Source: Pseudomonas sessilinigenes (GTDB lineage: Bacteria; Pseudomonadota; Gammaproteobacteria; Pseudomonadales; Pseudomonadaceae). Taken from it: a stretch of 64,000 nt of DNA. Every line of letters starts with the position of its first letter. The stretch's first letter is position 1. The translations under genes and the position numbers were made by a program. The notes under the pieces were generated by a model, which was given only the letters and a program-made list of their open reading frames with translations, had not been told where the DNA came from and searched no databases. The stretch spans positions 6,448,001-6,512,000 of the forward strand of contig NZ_CP027706.1 in NCBI RefSeq assembly GCF_003850565.1, in the 5' to 3' direction. Positions 51,622 through 62,200 of this stretch are shown here, piece after piece.

Positions 51622-53274
51622 ATGACCGACCCCAAGCGCGGCGCCTTCAAAGGCCTGCTCGCATTGCTCAGGCCCTTTCGCAGCATAGTGCTGGTTTCCG
51701 TTGCCCTGGGCATGGCCGGTGGCCTGGCTATCACCCTGCTGCTGGCCACCATCAACAACGCCCTGCATTCGGCCGGTGGCATGACCCAGGGCGTGGTCCT
51801 GACCTTCGCCGCACTCTGCGCATTGGCCCTGGTCAGCTCGATCGTCTCGGATGTCGGCACCAACTACGTGGGCCAGCGGATCATCGCCGCCCTGCGCAAG
51901 GACCTGGGAGAGAAAGTGCTCTCGGCGCCCATTACCCAGATCGAGCGCTACCGCTCCCACCGCCTGATCCCGGTACTGACCCACGACGTCGACACCATCA
52001 GTGACTTTTCCTTTGCCTTCACCCCCCTGGCCATTGCCGCCACGGTCACTTTGGGCTGCCTGGGCTACCTGGCCTACCTGTCGGTACCGATGTTCCTGAT
52101 GATGGTGGTGGCCATCATCATCGGCACCAGCGTGCAACTGGTGGCGGGTGGCAAGGGCATCAAGGGTTTTGATGAGGCCCGGGACCACGAGGACGAGTTG
52201 CAGCGGTATTACAACGCCATTGCTTCGGGCGCCAAGGAACTGCGCATCCACCGACCACGGCGTTTCCGCATGAACACCCATCGCATCCAGGAAACCGCAG
52301 ATCGCATCAGCGATATCCAGGTGCGCTCGGTGAACATCTACATCCTGGCCAAGAGCTTCGGTTCGATGCTGTTCTTCGTCGTCATCGGCCTGGCCCTGGC
52401 CATGCAGGCCTACTACCCGAACCCGGACCCCGCAGTCATCACCGGCTTCGTACTGGTGCTGCTGTACATGAAGGGGCCACTTGAACATGTGGTCGGTTAC
52501 CTGCCTATCGTCGGCAAGGCAAAGATTGCGTTCGCCCGCATCAGCGAGTTGTCCGAGCGTTTCTCCTCCCCCGAACCGCACCTGCTGATGGACGACAGCG
52601 AAGCGCCGCAAGCGGTAGTGCACAGCCTGGAACTGCGCGAGGTGCGCTACAGCCCTCCAGCGGTCGAGGGCAGCGAACCGTTCCACCTGGGACCGATCAA
52701 CCTGAGCATCAAGCAGGGCGACATCGTGTTCATCGTCGGCGAGAACGGTTGCGGCAAGACCACCCTGATCAAGCTGTTGCTGGGCCTGTACCAGCCCCAA
52801 TCCGGGGAGATCCGCCTCAACGGTGAAACCGTGACCGACCAGGCCCGGGACGACTACCGACAACTGTTCACCACGGTATTTGCCGACTACTACCTGTTCG
52901 ACGACCTGGTCCAGGGCAACGCCGGCAAGTCGCTGGATGTCGCCACCCAGTACCTGAACCGCCTGGAAATCGCCCACAAGGTCAGCGTCAAGGATGGCGC
53001 CTTCACCACCACCGACCTGTCCACCGGCCAGCGCAAGCGCCTGGCCCTGGTCAATGCCTGGCTGGAAGAGCGCCCGGTGCTGGTGTTCGACGAATGGGCC
53101 GCCGACCAGGACCCGGCCTTCCGGCGGATTTTCTATACCGAGCTGCTGCCCGATCTCAAGCGCCTGGGCAAGACCATCATCGTGATCAGCCACGACGATC
53201 GCTACTTCGACATTGCCGACCAGTTGGTGCGCATGAAGGCCGGACGAGTCCTGACTGAACTGCAACCGGCGTGA
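51622..53274 (+). CDS. pvdE: ABC exporter PvdE (cyclic peptide transporter family)
   Basis: 550 residues. Six helices in the first 300 residues, ATPase domain in the last 200, Walker A GENGCGKTT at about 373-381. In place of the usual LSGGQ there is LSTGQ, and Walker B is VLVFDEW. PvdE moves ferribactin from cytoplasm to periplasm. ATG at 51622 has GGGAAG upstream. fpvA follows 95 bases later with its own control region. Confidence 0.94.
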   Translation: MTDPKRGAFKGLLALLRPFRSIVLVSVALGMAGGLAITLLLATINNALHSAGGMTQGVVLTFAALCALALVSSIVSDVGTNYVGQRIIAALRKDLGEKVLSAPITQIERYRSHRLIPVLTHDVDTISDFSFAFTPLAIAATVTLGCLGYLAYLSVPMFLMMVVAIIIGTSVQLVAGGKGIKGFDEARDHEDELQRYYNAIASGAKELRIHRPRRFRMNTHRIQETADRISDIQVRSVNIYILAKSFGSMLFFVVIGLALAMQAYYPNPDPAVITGFVLVLLYMKGPLEHVVGYLPIVGKAKIAFARISELSERFSSPEPHLLMDDSEAPQAVVHSLELREVRYSPPAVEGSEPFHLGPINLSIKQGDIVFIVGENGCGKTTLIKLLLGLYQPQSGEIRLNGETVTDQARDDYRQLFTTVFADYYLFDDLVQGNAGKSLDVATQYLNRLEIAHKVSVKDGAFTTTDLSTGQRKRLALVNAWLEERPVLVFDEWAADQDPAFRRIFYTELLPDLKRLGKTIIVISHDDRYFDIADQLVRMKAGRVLTELQPA

Positions 53275-53312
53275 TTGTTTCCGGTTTATGGCAAGTGGTG
53301 CGTCCTATTACA

Positions 53313-53331
53313 GGAATTGAGAATCACTAGC
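53313..53331 (+). promoter_or_regulatory. Fur-box-like site before fpvA
   Basis: GGAATTGAGAATCACTAGC keeps the GAGAATCA core and agrees with the Fur consensus (with the common GAGAAT variant) at about 14 of 19 positions. It is about 40 bases upstream of the fpvA start. No TAAAT-N16-CGT box is present here, which agrees with FpvI rather than PvdS control. Confidence 0.55.
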
Positions 53332-53369
53332 ATTAGCAACCATTACATCTGCCGGATCTACAAGAGCAT

Positions 53370-55850
53370 ATGAGCATGCCCGCACAACATCGTTTGTCTC
53401 CTTTGACGAAAGCGCTACTTTGCCAAGCGTTCTCGCCAAAAATGGCTTCCCGCACCTTGGGTCTGGCCTTGACCTTGCCCTTGATGGCGCAGGTTCAGGC
53501 CCAGGAAATCCAATTCAGCATTGCCTCGCAATCCATGGCTTCTGCCCTGCAAGAATTCGGACGCCAGGCCAACATGCAAGTGCTCTACAGTCCCGACGAT
53601 GTGGAGGGCAAGCGCAGCAACGCCCTCAGCGGCAGCTATTCGCCGGAGCGGGCCATCGCGGCCATGCTCAATGGCACGGGGGTGGCCTACACCCTCAAGG
53701 GCAACTCGATCACCATTCTCAATCGTGCCACCGTCGGCTCGCTGGAGCTGGGAACCAGCACCATCAGTGGCCAGAGCCTGGGAGTCACTACCGAAGACAC
53801 TGGCTCCTACACCACGGGTCAGATGCAGACCGCCAGCAAACTCGCGCTATCGGCCCGGGAAACCCCGCAGTCGGTCACGGTCATCACCCGCCAGCGCATG
53901 GATGACCAGAACATGAAGTCCCTGGAAGACGTACTCAGGGCTACCCCCGGCATTGCGGTGACCAAGGCAGGCCCGCAACGCTCGACCTTCTATTCCCGCG
54001 GTTTCGCCGTCGAAAACCTGATGACCGACGGCCTGCCCAACGACTTGAGCCACTACCTGAGCCGAGACATGAACTCCGCTCCGGACATGGCAATCTTCGA
54101 TCGAGTAGAGGTAGTGCGTGGCGCCACTGGCATGATGCAAGGTTCGGGTAACCCGTCTGCGGCGATCAACATGGTGCGTAAACGTCCAACCGCCACACCA
54201 CGGGTCACCATCACCGGTAGCGCCGGCAGCTGGGACAACTATCGTACTGAGTTCGATGCTTCCAACGCGCTCAACGAAAGCGGCACCTTGCGCGGTCGCG
54301 TGGTGACCGCCTATCAGACCAAGGACAGCTTCCAGGACTTCGTCAGCTCCGAGCGTTCGGTGTTCTATGCCATCACCGAGGCGGACCTGAATGAAAATAC
54401 CACCTTCACCTTCGGCGCCTCCAACCAGAACGCTAACAACAACAGCGCCTGGGCTGGCCTGCCCGTTGGACGTGACGGCAGCGACCTACATCTTAAACGC
54501 TCCAGCTACCTGGGCAGCGACTGGGAATATTGGGACCAGGACAACACCACCGCGTTCACCCGACTGGAATACCGCTTCGCCAATAGCTGGAAAATGCTTC
54601 TGGCCGCCAGCAAGAGCTGGTCGGACCTGAAGATGCACGGTTCCATTCCGCTGCGTATGGGTACCAACTACGACGAATTCGGCCAGAACATCGGGCGTTA
54701 CGAATACGAAGACCAGCAGAACAGCTATGACGGTTATGTCACCGGTCCCTTCTCGCTGTTCGGGCGTACCCACGAGTTGGTGGTCGGTGCCAGCAGGCGT
54801 GATCTATCGTTCAAGGGCAAGGGCAACCCCATCGACCTTGCGACCCATACCAACATCTACAACCCCAGCGGCATTACCAAGCCAGACATGAGCGCCACTC
54901 CCTGGGTACAACGCCGTACCAGCGACGAAGAAGCGGCCTATGTCACTACTCGCCTGAGCATTACCGACGACCTGAAACTGATTCTCGGCGGCCGACTGGA
55001 CTGGTACGACTATGACGTCTACACCGCCTGGAACGGCAAACCCTACTCTTCCAGCCGCCCCAATAAAGTGACGCGTAATCTGACCCGCTATGCAGGCGCC
55101 ATCTATGACCTGGACCAGCACCATTCGGTCTACGTCAGCTACACCGATATTTTCAAGCCGCAGACCGAGCTCGATGCGTCCAACAGCGCAATCAAGCCTA
55201 TCGAGGGCAAGAACTACGAGATCGGCATCAAGGGCGAATACTTTGATGGCAGCCTGAATGCCAGCGCGGCGATTTTCCGTATCGATCAGCAAAATCGCGC
55301 CAAACAGCTGAACTCCAATCAATGTACTCCGCGGGGAACCACATGCTATGAGGCAGCAGGTGAAGTACGCAGCGAAGGCATCGACCTGGAAATCAACGGT
55401 TCGCTGATACCTGGCTGGGAGTTGGGCGCCGGCTATACCTATGCTGCCGCCAAGTACACCAAGGATAGCGACAAGAACAAGGAGGGACGTCTGTTCAGTA
55501 CCGATATCCCTCGGCACATTTTCAAAGTATTCACCACCTACCAGCTTCCAGGCGACCTCAATCGCTGGACCATTGGTGGTGGCATGTATAGCCAGAACAC
55601 TATCTACAACAAGGGCACCAACAGTGAAGATGGCCCACCACCATACGACTACCGCATAGAACAGAAGGCCTACACCCTGGTCGACCTTATGGCCAGCTAC
55701 AAAGCCACGGAAAACCTGGACGTTCGCCTGAACCTGAACAACATCTTCGACAAGCGCTACTACCAGACCATCGGTAGCAACACTGATTATGGCAACAACC
55801 TGTACGGCGATCCGCGCAACGCCATGGTCACCGTCCGCTGGTCCCTCTGA
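53370..55850 (+). CDS. fpvA: Ferripyoverdine receptor FpvA
   Basis: 826 residues. Signal peptide (to about 45, cleavage after VQAQ), STN signalling domain (about 46-120; FSIASQSMASALQEFGRQANMQV), plug (about 155-270; ETPQSVTVITRQRMDDQNMK) and a barrel ending in RWSL. The plug segment FDRVEVVRGATGMMQGSGNPSAAINMVRKRPT is the common siderophore-receptor motif. It imports ferripyoverdine and signals through FpvR to FpvI and PvdS. Position beside pvdE and the NRPS agrees with the Pseudomonas pyoverdine locus. ATG at 53370, with a second ATG at 53376. Confidence 0.94.
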   Translation: MSMPAQHRLSPLTKALLCQAFSPKMASRTLGLALTLPLMAQVQAQEIQFSIASQSMASALQEFGRQANMQVLYSPDDVEGKRSNALSGSYSPERAIAAMLNGTGVAYTLKGNSITILNRATVGSLELGTSTISGQSLGVTTEDTGSYTTGQMQTASKLALSARETPQSVTVITRQRMDDQNMKSLEDVLRATPGIAVTKAGPQRSTFYSRGFAVENLMTDGLPNDLSHYLSRDMNSAPDMAIFDRVEVVRGATGMMQGSGNPSAAINMVRKRPTATPRVTITGSAGSWDNYRTEFDASNALNESGTLRGRVVTAYQTKDSFQDFVSSERSVFYAITEADLNENTTFTFGASNQNANNNSAWAGLPVGRDGSDLHLKRSSYLGSDWEYWDQDNTTAFTRLEYRFANSWKMLLAASKSWSDLKMHGSIPLRMGTNYDEFGQNIGRYEYEDQQNSYDGYVTGPFSLFGRTHELVVGASRRDLSFKGKGNPIDLATHTNIYNPSGITKPDMSATPWVQRRTSDEEAAYVTTRLSITDDLKLILGGRLDWYDYDVYTAWNGKPYSSSRPNKVTRNLTRYAGAIYDLDQHHSVYVSYTDIFKPQTELDASNSAIKPIEGKNYEIGIKGEYFDGSLNASAAIFRIDQQNRAKQLNSNQCTPRGTTCYEAAGEVRSEGIDLEINGSLIPGWELGAGYTYAAAKYTKDSDKNKEGRLFSTDIPRHIFKVFTTYQLPGDLNRWTIGGGMYSQNTIYNKGTNSEDGPPPYDYRIEQKAYTLVDLMASYKATENLDVRLNLNNIFDKRYYQTIGSNTDYGNNLYGDPRNAMVTVRWSL

Positions 55851-55869
55851 TCCCTCCAACCTCGCCAGA

Positions 55870-55892
55870 GACCGCCCTCGACCAGGGCGGTC
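55870..55892 (+). terminator. Probable terminator after fpvA
   Basis: GACCGCCCT-CGACC-AGGGCGGTC: perfect 9-pair stem, 20 bases after the fpvA stop; no T run. Confidence 0.5.
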
Positions 55893-56159
55893 CCCATGGC
55901 ACCGCACCAACGGCATCAGCCTGATACCGTCCTCGAACGGTCTGCGGCCTCTGCTCCTTAGCGATCTATCTCCCTGTTTTCGATTCCCGGGACAAGCGCT
56001 CAATACAACGCGCTAGCGCCTTCGTTGCCGGAGGTTGCAAGTAGCCGACTGCACGCGGGATGAATGGCTATCGGCTCAGCATCCAAACCACTCCAGTGCC
56101 TGAATGAAAGAGAAGGTGTGCGACCTACTCCACCTGCAGCCGGTGCCATACTCCAGAAA

Positions 56160-56199
56160 CGACAAAGGCCTGGATCGTTGCCGATCCAGGCCTTTGTCG
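56160..56199 (-). terminator. Strong terminator of the NRPS gene
   Basis: A perfect 18-pair stem with a 4-base loop starts 6 bases after the NRPS stop codon; on the minus strand the stem is followed by TTTC. One of the longest perfect hairpins in the window. Confidence 0.75.
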
Positions 56200-56204
56200 G
56201 TGGC

Positions 56205-59200
56205 TCAGTTCAAGCAGCTCAACAGCCGCTCCTCGAAGCTCTCCAGCAAGCGAAGATCAGCGACCATTTCCTCATGGCGGGCCAACGTCCTGAACGAATC
56301 CAGGACCTCTCTGCCAAGCACTTCACTTCCCATGGCCCGCTCCATTCGCACAATCTGCTTATCCTGATAATCACGGGACCACCACAGTTGTGGCACAACC
56401 TGCAATGGACGATAAACATAAGCTGCGGACAAGCTGCTCAAGTCATTGAATACGCTACTGACCAACGAAGCATCGAACTCGGCCTTGAACAGCCCCACCA
56501 CCCGATCCAGCTCGCCGGGAGCCAGGGGGATATTGCCGGCTACCCAGCCATGGATGCTCTGCCAGTCGAGCTCGGCTTCGCGCCTCAAGCGGCTTTCGAT
56601 CATCCCCGCACTGCCCGGGAACTGCTGGCAGAGCTTGTCGATGATCGCCTGCCACTCGGACTCGGCCGTCACAGTGACTGGCATCTCCTGCGTCTGGACC
56701 TGATCGTCCCCGGCGCCCTGAGGCGGTGTCGGGTCGAGCAGGCCGAGGAAACGCACCGTATCTCCCGCCGCCTCCAGTTCGCTGGCCACGTCCATGGCAA
56801 TGGAGCCGCCCAGGGACCAGCCTGCCAGGTAGTAAGGACCTGTCGGCTGCACCTGGCGGATGTTGGCGACATAGCGCTCGATCATGGCCTGCCATGAAAC
56901 CTCGCTCCAGTCGGTTTGCAGGTAGGCCTGGTGCAGCACGCCATACACCGCGCAACGGTCGCGCAACTGCGCCGCCAACGGCAGGTAGCCATACACGCTG
57001 CCCCCCGCCGGGTGGAAGCAGAACAGCGGCTGGCCAGAACCGCCCAGGGCGATGACATTCTGCGCACTGTCGGGATGACCGGCTGCGATCAGGCCAGCCA
57101 GTTGCCCCACGGTCGGCGCAGTGAACAGCGCATTGATGCTCAGTTGCACAGCCAGTGCCTGGTTGATGGCGCCGATCAGGCGCAAGGCATCCAAGGAATG
57201 CCCACCCAGCTCGAAGAAGTTGTCGTCCAGGCCCACCTGATCGACGCCCAGCACCTGGCTCCAGAGGGCGGCGACCTGCTGTTGCAGCTCGCTCTGTGGA
57301 GCGATGTAGGCGTGCTGCAACAGGCTGGCATCGGCCTTGGGCAGGGCCTTGCGGTCCAGCTTGCCATTGGGGCTCAATGGCAGCATTTCGAGGAACAACA
57401 GGTGCGCCGGCAGCATGTAATCCGGCAGCACCTCCTTGAGGGCCCCCTTCAATTGCTCGCGCAATTGCGCCTGGGCCTCGGGCGTATCGGCCGCCACCTG
57501 CGCGGCTGGCACGACGTAAGCCACCAGTTGCGGCCCGCTCGCACCGTCCTGGGCCAACACAATTGCCTCGCGTACTTGAGCCAGCTCCAGCAGCCGCGCT
57601 TCGATCTCGCCCATCTCGATGCGGAAACCGCGGATCTTCACCTGGTGGTCGATGCGCCCGGCGTAGTCGATCACGCCTTCGGCGTCATAACGGGCCAGGT
57701 CGCCGGTGCGGTACAGACGACCGCCATCGCTGCTGAACGGATCGGGAATGAAACGCTCGGCGGTCAGGCCTGGGCGGTCGTGGTAACCCCGGGCCAGCAG
57801 GTCGCCACCAATCATCAGCTCGCCAATCACACCGTTGAGCGGCAGGTTGCCGCTGTTGTCCAGCAGGTAGATGGAACGGCCCGGCAGGGCCTTGCCCAGT
57901 GGAATCACCGCCGGCAGCGGCTCGGTCCCCTTCAGGTAGGCACCGCAGTCATGGGCCGTGGCACTCACGGTGGCTTCGGTAGGCCCGTAGGTGTTGAGCA
58001 GGCAGACCTGATCCAGGCCGGCCTGTTTCCACGCCGCCACGCCTTCCGCCGGCATGGCCTCGCCCCCCAGGTTGAGCTGACGCAGGCGACCAAAGTCCCG
58101 CGGCCCCTTGGCGGCGAAGTCCTTGCCCAGCATGAACCAGTAGGCAGTGCTCAAGTCAACGATGCTGATGCCTTGCTCGATCAGCTCGCGGTAGAAGGTC
58201 TCGCTGTCCCACAGCTCCTTGCCGCGAATCACCACCGAAGCACCACGGATCAGCGCCGGGTACAGCTGCTCGACAAAGGCATCGAAGTTGAAGGTGGAGA
58301 ACTGCAAGCCACGGTCCGCAGCCGTCATGTTGAAATAGTTGGCGGTGGCCCGTGCGTGCTGGCTCAAGGCATTGTGGGTAATCCCCACGCCCTTGGGCCG
58401 GCCGGTGGAACCGGAGGTGTACATCACGTAGGCCAGGTTTTGCGCGCTGCTGCGCTCAGGCGGGTTGCCCTGCGCCATACCGGCCAGCCAGACGGGAGCC
58501 TGGTCCAGGCACAGGTACGGCACCGCGAGGCCATCCTGCAAACGCTCCAGCAGCGGCGACTGGGTCAGCAGCAACTGGATGCCACTGTCCTGCATCATGT
58601 AGTGCAGGCGCTCCTGGGGGTACTCGGGGTCCAGCGGCACGTAGGCGCCGCCCGCCTTGAGCACCGCCAGCAGGCCGACAATCATGTCCAGCCCGCGCTC
58701 CACGGCGATACCCACCCGCACATCCGGGCCCACGCCCTGCTCGATCAGCTTATGGGCCAACTGATTGGCCCGCTGGTTGAACTGGCCATAGCTCAGTTGC
58801 TCACCGGCGCACAGCAGCGCCACGGCATCCGGAGTGCGCGCGGCCTGGGCTTCGATCAACTGGTGGATATTCAGGTCCCGGCCCACTTGGCCGGCCGCCC
58901 GGCGGGACTCTTGCTCAACCGCCGCCCGTTGCCCGTCGCTGAGCAGCGAAAGATCTCCCAGGCACTGTCCGGGGTTACCGATCATGGCCAACAGCAGATG
59001 CTGCAGGCCCTCGGCCAGTTGCCGGATCACTGCGCCACTGAAGTGCTGGTACGAATAGCTGTAGTCGAACGACAAGCGTTCAGCGACGAACACCGACAAC
59101 GTCAGCGGGTAGTTGGTCTGCTCATGATTGCCTACCGCGCCAAATTGCAGCTGTGCCGGCGAGCCTTTCTCCAGGGCTTCGGACACCGGGTAGTTCTCGA

Positions 59201-62200
59201 ACACCAGGATGTTGTCGAACAGCGCCTCGCCCCCAAGGCCGGCCCAGCGTTGCACGTCATACAGCGGCGTGTGTTCGAAATCGCGCAGGGCCAGATTGCG
59301 CTCCTGAACAGCCTGCAACCAGTCGCTGACTGACAACTGCGGACGCGGCGCGGCCACCACCGGCAAGGTGTTGATGAACAGCCCGATCTGCTGCTCCACA
59401 CCCTTGAGTTCTGCCGGCCGGCCAGACACGGTGGCGCCGAACACCACCGTGTCCTGTCCGGTGCAGCGTTGCAGCAATAACAGCCAGGCGGCCTGCACCA
59501 GAGTGTTGACCGTGACCTTCTGCTGGCGGGCAAACTCGCCCAGGCTGCGGGTCTGGGCCTCGTCGAGGGTACAGCCATGGCTGCCATGGCCCTCCTCCAG
59601 CGGTGCGCGTGCACCGCCAGCAAAGGCCTGGGCCAGACGGGTCGGCTCATCCAACCCCAGCAGTTGCTGTTTCCAGAAATGTTCACTGAGGGTTGCGTCC
59701 TGGCGTTGCAGCCAGGCGATGTAGTCGCGGTAGCGCCCGGTCAGGTGCTGCGGCAATTGACCGGCATAGCGTTGCAGTACTTCACCGAGCAACTGCGAGT
59801 TGCTCCAGCCGTCCATCAGGATGTGGTGGTTGGTGTAGATCAGGTGGTAGCGCTGCTCGCCAGTGCGCACCAGGGCCAGGCGCAGCAGGGGCGCAGCGGC
59901 CAGATCGAAACCCCGTTGACGCTCGGCCGCAGCCAGGGCGTCCAGGGCTTGCGGGGTCTGCTGTGTCGAGCGCCAGTCGTGCTCGGCACACTCCAGGCTG
60001 ACCTGCTTGTACACCACCTGGATCGGCGCCGGCAGTTCGCCCTGCCAGAGGAAACCGCTACGCAGGATGTCATGGCGCTCGATGGTTGCCTGCCAGGCCT
60101 GGCAAAAGCGCTGGGGATCGAGTCCGTCCACGTCCACTCGTAGCTGGTTGATGTAATCGCCACCCTCCTCTTGATAAAGAGTATGGAACAGCATGCCTTG
60201 CTGCATCGGCGACAGCGGATAAAGGTCCTCGACCTTGGCCAGGGCCAGCGGCAAGCGGTCCAGCTGTTGCTGGCTCAGGCCGGCCAGAGGGAAGTCCGAT
60301 GGCGTGGCGCCACGGTGCTCGGGCTGGCTGCAGTGCTCGATCAGCGCCTTGAGCTCCCGGGTGTAGTCATCCGCCAGGTGCTGGATGGTGGCGCTATCGA
60401 ACATCGCCCGGCTGAAGTTCCAGCCCAGGCTCAGCTCACCGCCATAGACCTGACCATTGAGGGTCAGCCAGTTGCCCAGGGGTGCGAGCAGGCTTTGGTC
60501 GTCGCCCTTGGCCTCATTGGCCGGGGCAAACCATGCCTGCTGGTCATCGAAACTGCCGTCGAACTGCCCCAGGTAGTTGAAGGTAATGCGCGGTACGGCC
60601 AAGGACGCCAAGGCCTTCTGCGCACCGGCATCCCCCAGGTAACGCAGGGCACCGAAGCCGATGCCCTTGTTGGGCACGGCTCGAAGTTGCTCCTTGATGA
60701 ACTTGATCGAGTCGGCCAGGGCCGGCTGCGGCGTCAGCTTCACCGGGAACACGCTGGTGAACCAACCCACGGTGCGGCTCAGGTCGATACTGTCGAACAG
60801 CTCCTCACGGCCATGGCCTTCCAACTGCACCAGGGCGCTGTCCTGGCCGGTCCAGCGGGTGATGACCCGGGCCAGGGCGGTGAGCAGCAGATCGTTGATC
60901 TGGGTGCGATAGGCCGCCGGCGCGTCCTGCAACAGGCGCTGGGTATCACCCTTGTTCAGCCGGGTTTCGACACTGGTCGCGTGCTGGTTCTGCAACCCGT
61001 CGTGGCCGTGGTCGCAGGGCAGGTTCGATTCGACACCCTGCAACTGCGCCTGCCAGTAACCCAGCTCTTGCTGCAACGCCGCGCTGCTGGCATAGGCCTG
61101 CAACTGCCCGGCCCAGGCCTGGGTCGAGCTGGACTTGGCCGGCAGCACCTGATTGCCCAACAGGGCTTGCAGATCCTCCAGGAGAATTCGCCAGGACACC
61201 CCATCCACCACCAGGTGATGAACGATCAGCAACAGGCGCTGGCTCTGGTCGGCCAGGGTGAACAGCACGGCCCGCAGCAGCGGCCCCTCCTGCAGGTTGA
61301 GACTGCGCTGGGCCTGCTCGGCAAACTGTTGCAACGCCTGGGCGTCGGCGACATTGGCCTGCCACAGCAGTTGCACCGGCTCATCGGCATCGGCAAAGGC
61401 TGCGCTCCACGTGCCCTGATGTTCGGTAAAGCGCAGGCGCAGAGCATCGTGCTGCACCGTCAGGGCCTGCAAGGCGCTTTCCAGGGTCTGGGCTTGCAGC
61501 GCCTGTAGCGGTTTGAGCAGCACCGACTGGTTCCAGTGATGCCGTTCCGGCACCGGTGTCTCGAAGAACCATTGCTGGATCGGCAGCAGCGGCATCTGCC
61601 CACGCACCGGGCCCTGGTCGATCTGCAAACCGCCCTCGCCCTGCTCCGCCACCGTGGCCAGCCCCTGCACCGTCTGGTGCTGGAACAGGTCCTTGGGGGT
61701 GAAGCGGATTCCCGCCTGGCGGGCACGGCTGACCACCTGGATCGAGATGATCGAGTCGCCACCCAGCTCGAAGAAGTTGTCGGTGACGCCCACCTGCTCA
61801 AGCTTCAGCACATCGGCCCAGATCGCGGCGATCTGTTGTTCCAGCTCGTTTTGCGGCGCCACGTAGGTCTGCTGCATCAGCTGCGCATCGACTTTCGGCA
61901 GCGACTTGCGGTCCAGCTTGCCGTTCGGTGTCAGCGGCAGTGCTTCGAGGAACAGCAGGTAGGTCGGCACCATGTAGTCCGGCAGGCTTTCCCGCAGGCG
62001 GGCCTTGATGCTCTCGCGCAACTGCGCCTGGCGCTCGTTGCTCGATGCCACCTCGGCGTCCACTGGCACGATATAGCCCACCAGTTGCTGGCCGCTCGGC
62101 CCTGGCTGGGCGATCACCGCCACTTCCAGCACCGGGTCCTGCTCCAGCAGGCGCGCTTCGATCTCGCCCAGTTCGATACGGAAGCCCCGCACCTTGACCT

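Larger units (their letters stand above)
55851..56204. other. Intergenic region between convergent fpvA and the NRPS gene
   Basis: 354 bases with no gene. It holds one hairpin near fpvA (55870-55892) and a very strong one near the NRPS stop (56160-56199). I see nothing coding between them; short frames lack ribosome sites. Confidence 0.6.
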
